Positions 9,653 through 22,075 of a DNA stretch of 64,000 nt are shown here, piece after piece (positions within the stretch are counted from its first letter, which is position 1; each line of letters starts with the position of its first letter). Made by a program: the position numbers and the translations under genes. Origin of the DNA: Raphanus sativus. Taxonomy: Eukaryota > Streptophyta > Magnoliopsida > Brassicales > Brassicaceae. The stretch lies in the NCBI RefSeq assembly GCF_000801105.2, contig NC_079515.1:23397407-23461406 (forward strand), in the 5' to 3' direction. The notes below the pieces were generated by a model. The model made no database searches. It was given only the letters and a program-made list of their open reading frames with translations, and was not told the origin of the DNA.

Positions 9653-11307
9653 ATGTGTTTCAAAAAAAAAACATTGGAACTCAACTGCTAACATTCTAAA
9701 CAACGAACTTGTATCAATAACACATTAAACATCGAAACTGTAATACTTACCGCACACGTTAGAATTGTGACCAGTTACTGTTCACTAGCAGGTAAAACCG
9801 GTGACATGGCGGTTTACTTATTAAAAAAATATTTTTAATCAATAAAAATAAATAAAATAGGATAAAATTCAATATAATAATCTAAAAACTGATAAAAATT
9901 CAGGAAAATTCAATACAAATTAATAAAAACTGTAAATTATAAATTCAAAAAAAAATAATAAAAACAAAATATATTTATAAATTCAAAAAATTATAACAAA
10001 ATAAAAATAAATTACAAAATGGATTAAATTAAGAAAAATTTGTAAAAATAATTAAAATAAATTAAAATTCAAAAAAAAAATTTACAAACAAAATTATTAA
10101 AAAAAATTGAATTTATATTTTTTTCTTGCTGTTTATTAATTTTCAATTTTGCACCCTTCAGATCCTAGAGATTTGGACCCAACAAGGTACTTGAAATTTT
10201 TTAGTAAGGGTTAGACACGGCGGTGATGGAGAAAAACCTAATCATATCAGTGTAAAAAGATTTGACGAGATATAGTAAAATTTTAAAACATTTTGTTGAA
10301 TATTAAGTTTTTAAAACTATAATTTTTTTGACTTTTTATAAACTATTTTCTTTTTCAGTATTTTCATTTTGTTGAATATTAAGTTGTTAAAACTATAATT
10401 TTTTATTTTGACTTTTTATAGACTATTTTCATTTTCAAAGATGTTTGGGTTTAAGTAATTTTCAAGTAATTTTATAACTTATATTTATGATGAATAAAAG
10501 GAATTGTATTAGATATCATTATATAGATATAAATATCTATACATTTGTTCATAACTTTTTGTTGAAGTTCTCGGTCAGTATTTTAATCATCATTTCAGAC
10601 AAATTAACTCCAAAGTATAATTGTTCAACTACAAATATTTTAAATTTTATAATACACAAACTAGAGCAGAAAATATCAGCTCCATACATATATTATCTAA
10701 CGACTGATTTACAGAAAGAGAAACAGTTTCTGTATTAGAAATAAGTACTATAACTTCATACCTATGCTATGATTCCAAGCATCTGTTCATTCCCTAATGA
10801 GAAAAGGGGAAAAGTCCAAGAAAAAGATAGATATCTGAAAGTGCTATGATCTTATGGAAAAAGGGGGAAAGTACCATAAAAAAGTAGATGTCTTAAGTAC
10901 TTTCTTCTTTTTTTTTGCTTTCCACAGAGGAGATGACGTATGCGTATCTATCTATATATAAAACTCGTGTGCGTGGATATATGTTCTTAAGCTGTGGGGA
11001 TGTTATTTACGATTGACACATGTGGGGGTGGGGCTCGAGGATATATGTTCAGAAGTTAAACTTACGGCGAGCTGTGTGAACCCAAATTTGTATGTATGGG
11101 AAGTTAATTATTTTTCATCATTTATTTATGGAGCACTATACTAAATTCATTTCTTTAATTTCTAAAATATTCGAATCTGCCAAACCACATGGATCTCTTC
11201 AATGCTTTGGTTTTGTTTGAGAAAACCACCAAAATAATCTCAAACTTTCAAAAAAAAAAAACACTTAAATTCAATTTTGAACAATTTAAATCATCAATTT
11301 TTTAATA
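9653..11307. other. AT-rich spacer, no gene seen
   Basis: Long A/T runs. A roughly 70-bp stretch recurs at about 10285-10345 and 10365-10435 (TGTTGAATATTAAGTTxTTAAAACTATAATTTTT). A weak Helitron-like start (TCTATATATAAAACTCG) occurs near 10950, with no matching 3' end. An 83-codon ORF at 10487 is low-complexity. Confidence 0.4.
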
Positions 11308-11536
11308 TTCCTTCTGTTTTTTAATAAGTGTCATTTTAGAATTGTGCATACAGATTAAAAAATCATTAAATTTTGCATATTTTCCATATAAAAACATCAT
11401 TACCCATACATCTCAACCAATAGAAAAATAAAATACAGAATAAAATTAATAAATTTTGCATTGAAATGCTAAAACGATACTTATTTTGCAACGAAAAAAA
11501 ATCTCTACAACGATACTTAATATGAAACGGAGGGAG
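11308..11536. mobile_element. Stowaway-like MITE, 229 bp
   Basis: The right end, reversed, reads CTCCCTCCGTTTCATATTAAG and the left end reads TTCCTTCTGTTTTTTAATAAG. TA dinucleotides flank both sides (11306-11307, 11537-11538), as for Tc1/mariner-type MITEs. A close relative of the same length lies at 35607-35833. There is no coding sequence. Confidence 0.8.
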
Positions 11537-11990
11537 TATTGGCCAATTTAATATCATATTTATGTTGACAAGTCATTTACACTGCTTAAAAGTCAACAAT
11601 TAATTATAATTAAATTCCGTTAAATATAGGGACCGTTAAATATAACATGTCTTGTGAAGAGATATCATCTCCGTCAAATTCCCAAAACGACGATTCATTC
11701 TTCAACCTAAAATACAGAGCTAAGAACAATTTTAATATGTCCAAAGATATCAGAGCCACATCTGGGGTTTGTGTTTAAACTCTCAAAGGAGATTACACGT
11801 TGGAACTTATACAAATGATATCTGCTATTATGGTTACCATCGAAAGTGTTTCAGACGCGTGTATGGCTGAATATATGGACGAAGTCTAGAAGATACCACA
11901 TGAAAAATGAATGACGTAATACACTTTCCTGTAATGGGCTGTATTTTTAAATTTCTGGACTGTCTTGTAAGGACACTAATGCATGTTTTA
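11537..11990. other. Spacer, no gene seen
   Basis: AT-rich host sequence between two MITEs. No ORF or repeat is supported here. Confidence 0.3.
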
Positions 11991-12220
11991 GATCATCTCC
12001 AACCCACCTCTATTTATATTTTTATATTTTTTCCTAAATAGAGAAACTCTATTATAGAGGTAGATTTGTTCTAATGTATGTTTTTATAATAGAGTTTCTC
12101 TATTTATAAGAGAAAATATAGAGATTTACCATTTTTCATCTCTAAATATAAAGGTAAAAAGTAAGATTCCTCTATATTTTCCTCTAAAATAGAAAAACTC
12201 TATTATAGAGATGTACATTG

Positions 12221-12546
12221 TGATAATGTTTGAGAATAAGAGAGATTTATGTTATAGAAGCTTTATTGGGACACAAACTAAATAGATAAAACATAGTTCA
12301 GATGAGCTTTATTATGCAAGAAAGATAAACAAAGGAAATAACTTGTTGATTGTCTTCAAAAGATTAAAGAATTCTTTTGATTCATAAAATATGAGAAAGA
12401 GAGGCTGCTAGAAGCGCAGCCAAAGTTATTTCCATTACTTTCATTACACATATTTATATGAAACTTCTCTTGCAACAAACCCTAAATACATGGGCTAAAA
12501 TCATTACATTGGGCTTCATATTTCTTCTGTGGGCTTCTGTCTAATA
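12221..12546 (-). repeat. LTR (3' LTR in element orientation)
   Basis: Begins TGATAATGTTTGAGAATAAG and ends GGGCTTCTGTCTAATA. It matches 13338-13672 throughout, with scattered substitutions and a small indel. Confidence 0.85.
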
Positions 12547-13337
12547 TTCCCCCGCAAACTTGGCATCGGATAGTGAATCAAGCAGTAGAGCCAAGTTTGA
12601 AGATGCAAATGGAGGTGGCTTGAAAAGAGCAAAAATAGGTGAAGGTCCACGGGAAGGAGGTAGATGACTTCAACTTGGAGAATAGACATAAGTGTGAGAA
12701 CATCTTGAGGTTCTTTTGACCTATTTGTCTCACAACAAGTTGAGGATTTTTTTTTTAATCCTCCTAACTAGACTTAAGCTAACTCACTGCCAAAGAGAAC
12801 ACCCATCCTACAACAGCCTAAACCTCAACTCTATTTCCTATCCATCTGCCACCAAAACTTCTGCATTTCTATAACCCAGCTATTCTCTTTGTCATTCTGT
12901 CGAGCACCTTGTGTGCTAGCCACAAAACCAGAAACTTGCAACCACAGCCCATCATTTCAAAAATCAACCATATCCTACTCATTCACTGTCAAGCTTCCAT
13001 AACTATGAATCTAAAACGAGCCAACCAATATCCCTCTTAAACTATGACAAAACGTTTATTCCTTGGAGAAAGTCCAGAGATTACCATTGATAAGATATGG
13101 CTGTGATAACTTATTGAAACACAGCTCGGCTTTACTCTGTTGACAGCTTCTCCCAGGAGTCATGTTAACGAAATCTCTGGCAGAGACACGACAGCAGCTT
13201 GATGAAGACGTGGTAAAAGGCTTTCCCTTGGTCACAAGGCAAGTTTGGAGCTTTAGTGAGAGGATGGTCGTACGTTGGAATGTGGTGAAAAATAAAACTC
13301 ATAGATCCAAGGATTTACTCCTGGTGCTCTGATACCA

Positions 13338-13672
13338 TGATAGTGTTTGAGAATAAGAGAGATTTGTGTTATAGAGCTTTATTGAGACACAAACTAAAGA
13401 GATAAAACATAGCTCAGATGAGCTTTATTATGTAAAAAAGATAAACAAAGGAAAGAACTTGTTGATTGTCTTCAAGAGATTAAAGAGTTCTTTTGATTCA
13501 TAAAATATGAGAAAGAGAGGTTGCTAGAAGCACAGCCAAAATTACTTCCATTACTTTCATTACTCATATTTATACATATTTATATGAAACTTCTCTTGCA
13601 ACAAACCCTAAACACATGAGCTAAAATCATTATATTGGGCTTCATATTTTTTCTGTGGGCTTCTGTCTAATA
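13338..13672 (-). repeat. LTR (5' LTR in element orientation)
   Basis: Begins TGATAGTGTTTGAGAATAAG, directly after the primer-site complement, and ends TTCTGTCTAATA. Confidence 0.85.
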
Positions 13673-13679
13673 AAAAAAA

Positions 13680-13871
13680 TATTAGACAGAAGCCCACATA
13701 AGAAATATGAAGCCCAATGTAATGATTTTAGCCCATTTGTTTAGGGTTTGTTACTTCCATTACTTTCATTACACATATTTATATGAAACTTCTCTTGCAA
13801 CAAACCCTAAACATATGGGCTAAAATTATTACATTGGACTTCATATTTCTTCTGTGGGCTTCTGTCTAATA
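13680..13871. repeat. Inverted plus direct LTR fragments
   Basis: After an A-rich spacer, 13680-13751 is the end of the same LTR in reverse orientation (TATTAGACAGAAGCCCACAT). 13752-13871 is the same LTR end in direct orientation, again ending TCTGTCTAATA. Together they form a snap-back structure beside the full element. Confidence 0.8.
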
Positions 13872-14022
13872 CACTGGAGCAAATTGATCTCTATTATAGA
13901 GAAAAATATAGAGGTATACGTTGGAGATGCTCTTAGCCCATTGGACGTAATTAATATCAATTGACAAAAAAAGTGGAAAAAGAGTCTAGTGAACTAAATC
14001 ACCATTAAAGATTTAAGAGAAA

Positions 14023-14503
14023 CTAGATTCTTACCCGCCCTTTCAAGAGCGGGTATATTTTTTTTGTTTTACTTTTTTTTTTAGAAATTTAATTTTTATA
14101 TTTATATGTTTTTTGTACTGATATTTATGTTTTTCTTTGTAATCGTATTTGTGTTAAATTTATTTAATTATTACCAGTAAGATGTTTTGATAATTTGATT
14201 AAATTTGTGATATTGCGTAATTATATATTTGTGCTATAGTCATTTCACACATTTAACTTTTAATTTATTCGTAAACAGTTATTACTGAATCTATTCTACT
14301 AAAACAACATCACGACCTATTGATATATGTTTGGTCCAATTATTTTAATAGAATAGATTAAAATCTCATGTTAATCATCTAAAAAATATTATACAAATAA
14401 AAATATAAATATGATTAAAAACACAGATATAAAAATTAAATTTCTAGAAAAATATAAAACAAAAAAAAGATATCCACCTTTTTAAAGACGGATCATACTC
14501 TAG
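14023..14503. mobile_element. Fold-back element with two inverted Helitron-like 3' ends
   Basis: The left edge (minus strand) ends ...GCGGGTAAGAATCTAG after a CCCGC/GCGGG hairpin. The right edge (plus strand) ends ...GACGGATCATACTCTAG after a weaker hairpin. The arms are about 130 bp of diverged inverted repeat, for example AGAAATTTAATTTTTATAT at 14081 against its complement near 14430. Both ends look like Helitron 3' termini (hairpin, then CTAG followed by T), and no 5' terminus is present. It may be a decayed inverted Helitron dimer. Confidence 0.55.
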
Positions 14504-14618
14504 TGTTTTATTTAAAAAATAACAAAATATAGCTACTACTTTATTATTATTCCCATAGTAATTAAATAAATAAAATTATATGTTTTTCATTATTTGATTT
14601 CATATATAATTATAATAT

Positions 14619-14918
14619 GAGAAATTTCTTTTGATAGTCATTTTTAGTTTATTTTCATAAAGATAGTCATAAAAAAATAAAATGACCAAAATAAATTTTT
14701 GTAAAGAATAAAATATGCATTTATATCATTTGGTTAATTAATCTAAACTTAGAGTTCAGAGTTAAAGGGTGGATCTTGGGACATGAGATTTCAAATTTTT
14801 AAAAATAAAAATAAATATTAAAAAATTTAAAATAATAAAAAGTTATTTTGATTATTTTATTTTTTAAGGGCCATTTTTATGACAAAAGTTTTTAAAAATA
14901 GATATATGAGAGAATTAC
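14619..14918. mobile_element. MULE-like MITE, about 300 bp
   Basis: The first and last 75 or so bases are inverted repeats (left GAGAAATTTCTTTTGATAGTC; the right end, reversed, runs GTAATTCTCTCATATATC). The middle has AGAGTTAAAGGGTGGATCTT and GAGATTTCAAATTTTTAAAA. This layout is very common in Brassicaceae genomes. No coding sequence; the edges are approximate. Confidence 0.6.
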
Positions 14919-15094
14919 GCTTTTAATAATGTTATAGTTACACATAATAATTCGGCATGAGATTAAAAATGGATTTTGTTAATTTTGACCCAGTATAAAT
15001 GAAAAAGGGCACTTGAGTTGTTAAAATTAATTGTATAAACCGGAGATACGTACTTCTGTTGTGTCACAATCATGGATTGAAAATCCAAAACTAT
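14919..15094. other. Host sequence before the copia insertion
   Basis: Short AT-rich spacer ending at the GCGTA target duplication (15095-15099). The sequence resumes at 36121 after the element. Confidence 0.5.
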
Positions 15095-15145
15095 GCGTAT
15101 GTTGAATAATATAGAGTGAGGTAATATTTATTAATCTGTATTTAT

Positions 15146-15177
<32 letters not shown>

Positions 15178-15343
15178 GATAAAGCTTTTGTGTAAAGAAG
15201 AGAGAGAACACGTGAACTGGAAAATATGAAGCTTTATTGATTGTGATGACTTCACTCTCCAAACACATGAGAGATCTATTTATACTGTAATAAAGACGGT
15301 GACCAAAGAAAAAGACAAATCCATCAACAAGAGATGGTGACTA

Positions 15344-18300
15344 TCTATTACTATAAAATAGGGTTCTTTCCCTCCTTTCGACACGTCAGATGTCATGTCA
15401 CTAATTCATTTATCCTGAAGTCGCCATGTGTCCGTCTCCTCTATATGCACCATATCATTTAATTGATTGCATCGTGGGCTTTTTTTAATGTGTGATTTGG
15501 TTTTCAAGTTGTGAGATTATCCGGCCCGGAAATAAAAAACGATGTCCCTCTAACTCTAAGACGGCGTAAGCGGAAACACAAAGTTCGTTCTCCTCTTCGT
15601 GCGGCAGTAGGCGGTGACGTTAACCCTTCTCCTCATGACTGAAACGGTCTGCTTTATGGATTCGTCTTAAATCCTATTGATTTGCTCTCACATGATGTGT
15701 CTTCCAAGCGTCGTCTAGATCTGAGAGGCGGTGTATGTTCAGTATAAATATATGTTAGTTTCCTCTCCTTGAACTCTTGAACTCTTCTTATCATCGTATC
15801 GCTCGAAGAAGCATGATATTTATTCATGTTCTGTATCGCAGAAGTACCACTATTCTGATTTGGTTCTGTTTTATGTTTGCGTGTGTATGTGTGAATTTTC
15901 GGTTTATGTAAAAGTATCGTTTTTTTGTCTGTCTGCAAATTTCATAAACTTTTTCTTATGTGGGTTTTAGTGCTTCTACTGTCACTAAATTGAAGGCTTT
16001 GTTTGTTGTAGGTGTATCTTTCTCAAACATAGAAGAGACATTAACCCTTGCATTTTCTCAGCACCAGCTTTAGTCCGGCATTTATTCACACATCTGCGTT
16101 TACACATGAACAAAATTGTTTATCTTTTTTACTTTAGTCAGTTCTAATGATCATCTTTTTCTAAAACACGTGGGGCCATGTGCAGGATAGAACGTTATAT
16201 GTGGAGCTTCATTTGTTCGAAGCTGCTAAAGAAGGAGGATGGTTCGGACACCACTGTTTATATACGGTTTACTTTCTTTCTACACTGCAATACTCCTGGC
16301 TTCTACCTCGACAATGAGTCTGACCTCAAGACCTATCCCAAAATTGGCCAAGCTGCGTTTGATGCCACCAGACGTATCTTTTTCGTTAAGGGGCTATTTT
16401 TTTCAAAAGATTATAAATCTATCTTCATAGTGAAGGTTGTAAAAGTTAGGAAACATAATGTGGTTAGTCTTTTGGATTTTGAACAAATGGAACAACTAAA
16501 AAGCTAAAGGCATCAAGTAGATCAGTCAGTCAATCTCTTTCAGAAGTATCTGAAATTATATTATAGTTACAAATGAATGAGATGCTATTCTTAAGTGATT
16601 AACCCAGTTTGTTTTAAATAAATGTAAGATGATAGTTGAGCCTCTCTTTCAGATATATAAAATATATGTTAATTTGAGATTTACTTGCTAAATTATGTCT
16701 GTACAAATGACTTAGTACAATGTTTTTAGCTTTAGATGGTTAAGAAAAACGTTTTGCAAGAAGGTACAAATTTATATGTGAACATATGGTTATCATAGTT
16801 ACCGATTGTGTTCAAGTTACCAAATGGTTAAGCAAAACTAATAATAAAAAGACAAGAAGGTTGTAGAAATTTAAAGGCGGAGACGAAATTCTATTTATTA
16901 AAGAAAATTATTCAAGATTAAGAATAAAATGAATTAAGGATAGAATATTCAAAACAAGAAAGAAACGATTTTTTTTGAACGTCTGAATCGATTATTATCG
17001 AATAATTATGCTATTACAACGATGATTACAAAGACGATTTTACAGCCGACAATTCTACCACCCTATTAAAATACACGTCTGACTGCACCACTCTGAGCCG
17101 TCCTATGAAATTCGTGTTCGAATATTTAATATGGGTTAAATTGATTGTCTATATATTTTTTCTTAGAAAAAGCGTCGGTTACATATCGTGCATTATCATG
17201 TGTAATCCAAAGACAACAATATAGATTTTTAAGCACATAACATAATTTGTTATACTTTGTCTTTTTTGTTTTACTTTGTCGATAACGGTGTTTTCATAAT
17301 CGGTTAGGGTCATTATTCATAAATGATTATATATAGCAAAAAAAATATAGATGTTGCAAAATTGATTATGTATATAAAATAGTTCTAAGACAAGGTGGAA
17401 CATAATTGATTATATATATATATCAAAATATTTTTTTTTAATTCTCTTGAAAGTTATGAATTTAATGTATTTAAACCCAAAATAAGCTTTATTTATAGAT
17501 AACCAAAATAAGTAAAATAAAATAATATTAAGATCATAACAAAAACTCAATTATTTTTATTCATTCTGTTTATCATGTTATATGTATAATATTTGTAGTA
17601 ACTAAAAATATCACAAATTTTAATAACTGAGAAGTAAATTAATATGAATTAGACTTATATATTTATAACATATGTCAATTCAGTATAATGAAATATACTT
17701 ACAAAATATAGTTAAAATTATTTTTTTAACAATCGTAACAACCTCATCACGTGCAACAATGATTTTAATCAGCTTTCGTTTCAAGATAGGAGCATAAAAC
17801 AATGACAAATACGCAAGTAGAACTTGGTGCAGTACTGCATACCGTAGTTTGACATAACATTAAGCATTCTAGAACTATTTCTTCTCTTTGCAGCCTCGCG
17901 AAACTGAGCAAACAAAAATCAGTATTTTTGAAACACAATATGTTATAAAATTGGTATTTTAAAATTGATATTTCATTATTTTATCAAATTGTATTATATA
18001 TATTTTAACTGATTTGGTTTTGAGTTAGACTAATTTATTATCATGATCAATTTAATTAGTGTAAATGTTTTTTAAATCTTGAAACTTCTTGAATTAAATA
18101 TAGTAATATAAACTTCAGATTTTATTTTATTATGCCAAAGTGAAATAAAATAATAACTATATATATATATAATATATATATTCTAATTTACTTTTGCTAA
18201 TTTTATATTTTCTGAAAAATAGAGAATAGTGAAGATTGTTGTCACTTTAAAAATCCAAAATTGATTATTAAAAATAACAATATGGTCTCAAAACTCTATT

Positions 18301-18432
18301 CATTATTTATTTGTGTATAATATCATTTTCAATTCACGATGTTTTGTTTTCAAATGCTTCATAAAATTAATATAAATTCATATAGAATCATTTTTACTAT
18401 AACTTCCCGCCCGTAGGGCGGGCCAATCCTAG
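15344..18432 (+). mobile_element. Helitron H1, 3.1 kb, non-autonomous
   Basis: Starts TCTATTACTATAAAATAG right after host A. The 3' end has a CCCGCCC-GTA-GGGCGGG hairpin followed by CCAATCCTAG. These are the classic Helitron signatures: 5' TC, 3' hairpin and CTRR, insertion between A and T. No Rep or helicase sequence was seen. It contains small ORFs, the largest being a 109-codon ORF at 16178-16507 (SFICSKLLKKEDGSDTTVYI) with no family I recognise. The body is AT-rich, apart from 15540-16500, which looks more gene-like. Confidence 0.8.
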
Positions 18433-18823
18433 TCTTTATATATAAAGAACTGTTTTCATCCCTCCTGTGAAGCCACGTCGGATGACAAGTCACAAAGTCG
18501 AGTGCTGTGCGGCCGCCACGTCGGATTGATTAATGAAACGCTGCGCAGCGTCCTTCGTGTTTACGTTTGGGCTTTTCATTGCTATCCGGTCTTGAAGCCC
18601 ATCGACCAGAGCGTAACCCTAATCAGCGGTGGTGCGCATCTTCGTGTTTATCGTTTCGCTTTGATCGGCGGAAGGGACGATCCAGTTCCTGTAACGATTT
18701 TCATGGTGATTAATCATCTTAACTCCTCCTAATTAGTGAGCCCACTTGGAAGCTTTCGCTGGCGATGTACTACGTCGGCTAGATCTGCTATAAATATGTT
18801 ACGATCCCTTCTCTGCGAATCGC

Positions 18824-19017
18824 GATCTCTGCATCTCTCTTTTTATCATCTCACTCATATTCATACGATCTCTGCATCTCTCTATTAATCATCTCACTCA
18901 TATTCATATCTGTCTCAACCACAAAGACTGAGATGGTCTGTAGTTGTTTACTTCTTTCTTACTCAATACTCAACCTGTTGTTTATGAGTGAGATGATTAA
19001 CAGAGAGATGCAAAGAT
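18824..19017. repeat. Short direct and inverted repeats
   Basis: A 43-bp unit (GATCTCTGCATCTCTCT...ATCATCTCACTCATATTCATA) occurs twice in tandem at 18824-18866 and 18867-18909. It recurs inverted at 18984-19017 (ATGAGTGAGATGATTAACAG). It can form a hairpin near the 5' end of H2. Confidence 0.8.
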
Positions 19018-20455
19018 GTAATGTATATGAAGTTCCTTATCATATTTAACCAAGGAAGCTTGAAGATCATCAGCCACCATCCCTACTTCAAGTGGAGATA
19101 CAAAACATAGACAGATTCTCAGGAGTTGATTGCTTAGATCTCCTCCTTCTCCATTCTATTTTTCCATTCATTCTGTTAGCTGATACATTTTTATTTGTTT
19201 TCTTCCTGTGTCAGAGATTAGTTGTCGACAGGTGCATCACGAGGTGGCGGTGAGAGATCAGCTGGAGAAGAAAGATGGACGTGGACGTGTCCAGATGGAC
19301 GTCCATGGACAGAGTGTCCAGTTGACATCCTTAGATCCAGAGTGAAAGAAGACAGCCAGAGTTTCACGACAGACAAGAAAGTCAATATTAACAAACCTTT
19401 GAACACGATCTACAATAAGACAAGTCTATGTAGTTTCTTTGGATCTAAAACAATAGCTTGCATCCGTAAAATTCATCAGGTCTTTGCTCACAAACATTAT
19501 TAGCAGATAAACTCTCTCAGGCGGATTAACTACGCCGACCAACCAGGATCCTATTTGTCTCTTATGCCAACACTTACAAGACGTTCATTCATCATGTACC
19601 AATCTCGGTAAAACCAAGCTAGATTATTTCTTTTCTTTTTTTCATCGTAGTTCAGTTCTTCATGATTTTAATACCATCGTAAGTTACTTACTGTTAGTAT
19701 CATCTTTAAATCTCAACATTAGTAGAGAACTTCCACAAAAACAATATATACGATGAAGCAGCAGATGTGTTATATTGAATTTAAACCACTTGCTTCAGAT
19801 TCTATGATTTACGTTGAGATCCGTACGGACCATAGACAAATACGGTGAAGGAATGGAATTGACGTGCTGGAAGCCTGAGGCTTAACGAACGGGTCTTTCT
19901 GATAATGAGGTATGCTCTCTTTTGTACTGGAAACAACATCTGCAACAATAAATAATTGGTGAGTGTCTATGAGAAGTTTTTGGATGGCTTATGTTAGACA
20001 GATTGAAAGATATACTTTGCTATGCTATTTTGAATTTAGTTATGTTAGAATACCAAAGCGTACATGGTCTTGGTAATTCATATTTTTTATTCTTCTATTT
20101 CTTATAACACAGTGACTGGTGAGTCTCTATGGGAGGATTTTAGCATTTTAAGGCTTCTAAAGTGTCAGTGATTCACACTCAGCTTACTTTCTCAAGAACA
20201 ATTAATCTCGAGCAAGCTGCTCAGATTCTGCGAAGCATGAAACATTGAACGTGGTGAGAGTATAGTAGTTGCTGTGGATTTTCCCTGGAGTCCGCCGTGG
20301 TTTTGTTATTCTATTTTATTTAGATTGATAACTCTTTTATTTTCTTCTATCTTATGTTTCAATTGTGGGATTCAGTGAGAAATTATGATTTTTGGTTTTG
20401 ATTCATAAATCGAAGATTAGTATTTTGTTTTAGTGTTTTTTGTTATATATATATA

Positions 20456-22075
20456 CTAGATTTTGACCCGCGCTTTCAAAGCGCGGAATTATTTCTTGTT
20501 AACATATTTATTAACTTGTTTGTTGGTTCACTAATATGTTTAGATATAGATGTTTGGTTTTTGATTTGGTTCCAATTTGTATTATTCTTTTTTTTTTGTT
20601 TTCATGTTGATTCTGGTTTGATTTTCGTTTTTCAGTTCAAAAAGATATAAGAGCCATTCGGTTATTTATGAATTTGAATTTGGTTTTGGCCTAGTTAATT
20701 TGGTTTTCGGTTTGGTTCGGATTATAATATTAGGAACCCGTTAAACTTTTGAGTTCAGTTCGGTTCTCGTCAGGTTCTTTTTTGAATAATTTTGAATAAT
20801 TGGATTGAAATTAAGATAAATTTAGATATTTTGGATAAAAATATTTGAGTAATTATGTTCTAACGGGAAATTAAGATAATTTAAAATATTTTGGATAAAA
20901 AGTAGTAGGGTAATCTGTTTTTGGGTAGTTCGGTTTACAGGTGGCAGTTTTAGAATATTTTTAAATTTTAAATTAAATATAATTTGTAAGAATATAAACT
21001 GTATTTAAGATATTCAGATACCTATTGGGTTTCTAGTTTGGTTCCAATTTGATTTTAGTTTTTCTGTTCTTGAGATATAAAAACTGTTAACATATTTGTA
21101 AGTATTAAATCGCCGTTGGTTTTTTCTTTTGGTTTTGTCTTTTGATTTGAAAAAAACAATATTACTAAAAACATAATAATAAATTAAATTTATATTAAAT
21201 TTTGTAGATATTATATCAAATAAGTCTACAATTATAGTGATTATATTCATAAAAGTCTGTCTCGATTACTTATGCAATTAGGATTATACATTGAGAATAT
21301 TTGATAACATATAATGTGAGGTGGACATTAAACACAATAATTTAACATGTTACAAAACTATAAATTTGATATGTCTGACTTTAACATTTTCTTGCGACCC
21401 GTAATTTTCCTATATCTCAGTTGGTTATTCGGTTGGTTTAATTCCATTTTTTATTTAAAACTAAAGATAAGCGCATTCATGTACTTACTTCTCTAAATAA
21501 AATGAATGTTAAAAAAACTGTTGTTTTAATTGTATTGATTTGTTATTATTTTCCTAAAAATATTTGAGTTGCCTATCTTACTTCGAAATCTGTTTAGTTA
21601 TGTTTATAGATTGAGTTGCCTATCAGGAAAACTTATGTATGAAAGTTGGAATAACGTCTGAAAACTATTCATTATGTTGCATAATTTTCTTGATGATTAG
21701 CTATGAGATATTCAATAACAAACAAAAGTATATGTGTATGTTTAGTGTAACAAACATTAATTCTTCTGAAAACATACACACTTTGATGACACAAAAACGT
21801 GTATGTGAAATGTATCTTGGTAAACTTATTTATAGAGTATATATATATATACATGTTTATGTAACGTACATGGCCTTTAAGTTTCCGAAAAGAAACAGTT
21901 AAAAAAGATTTAAAGAGAGATATTAGGAGTAAACATGGATTAATAAATGCTGCATTCTGATTTAGTATATTGGACAAAATTAATTAAAATTTTCAAAAAG
22001 GAAATGGCATAGTATTGTAAATAACTTAAAAATAAAGGTAAAAACCTATTAGGTATTTTACTTTAATAGTATAGA
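20456..22075 (-). mobile_element. Helitron C, 1.6 kb, minus strand
   Basis: On the minus strand the 5' end is TCTATACTATTAAAGTAAAA (from 22075). The 3' end is CCGCGCTTTGAAAGCGCGG, then GTCAAAATCTAG (to 20456), between A and T. The interior is AT-rich and non-coding. The 5' end is nearly the same as that of the Helitron at 22784-28531. Confidence 0.75.

Larger units (their letters stand above)
12221..13672 (-). mobile_element. Non-autonomous LTR retrotransposon (TRIM/LARD-like)
   Basis: Two direct LTRs (12221-12546 and 13338-13672) enclose about 790 bp without coding sequence. Beside the right LTR is TGGTGCTCTGATACCA (13322-13337), the complement of an initiator-Met tRNA primer site (TGGTATCAGAGC). 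Beside the left LTR is the complement of a polypurine tract (TTCCCCCGC). Both place the element on the minus strand. With no gag or pol, it must have depended on another element. The flanks CATTG (12216-12220) and CACTG (13872-13876) may be a decayed 5-bp target duplication. Confidence 0.8.
11991..13932. mobile_element. Tourist/Harbinger-like MITE split by an LTR element
   Basis: Left end GATCATCTCCAACCCACCTC; the right end, reversed, reads GAGCATCTCCAACGTATACC. Both are flanked by TTA (11988-11990 and 13933-13935), the PIF/Harbinger target. Inside, repeated palindromic CTCTATTATAGAG motifs are present. An LTR element and LTR fragments fill 12221-13871, so the MITE itself is only about 290 bp. 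Confidence 0.75.

Noticed and set aside
10940..11050. Helitron-like 5' start (TCTATATATAAAACTCG)
   Set aside because: No matching 3' hairpin and CTRR on the same strand at a sensible distance; the phrase is short and AT-rich.
15147..15177. TA repeat as a possible regulatory or origin-like feature
   Set aside because: It is a simple microsatellite within the copia LTR; the other LTR has a shorter version.
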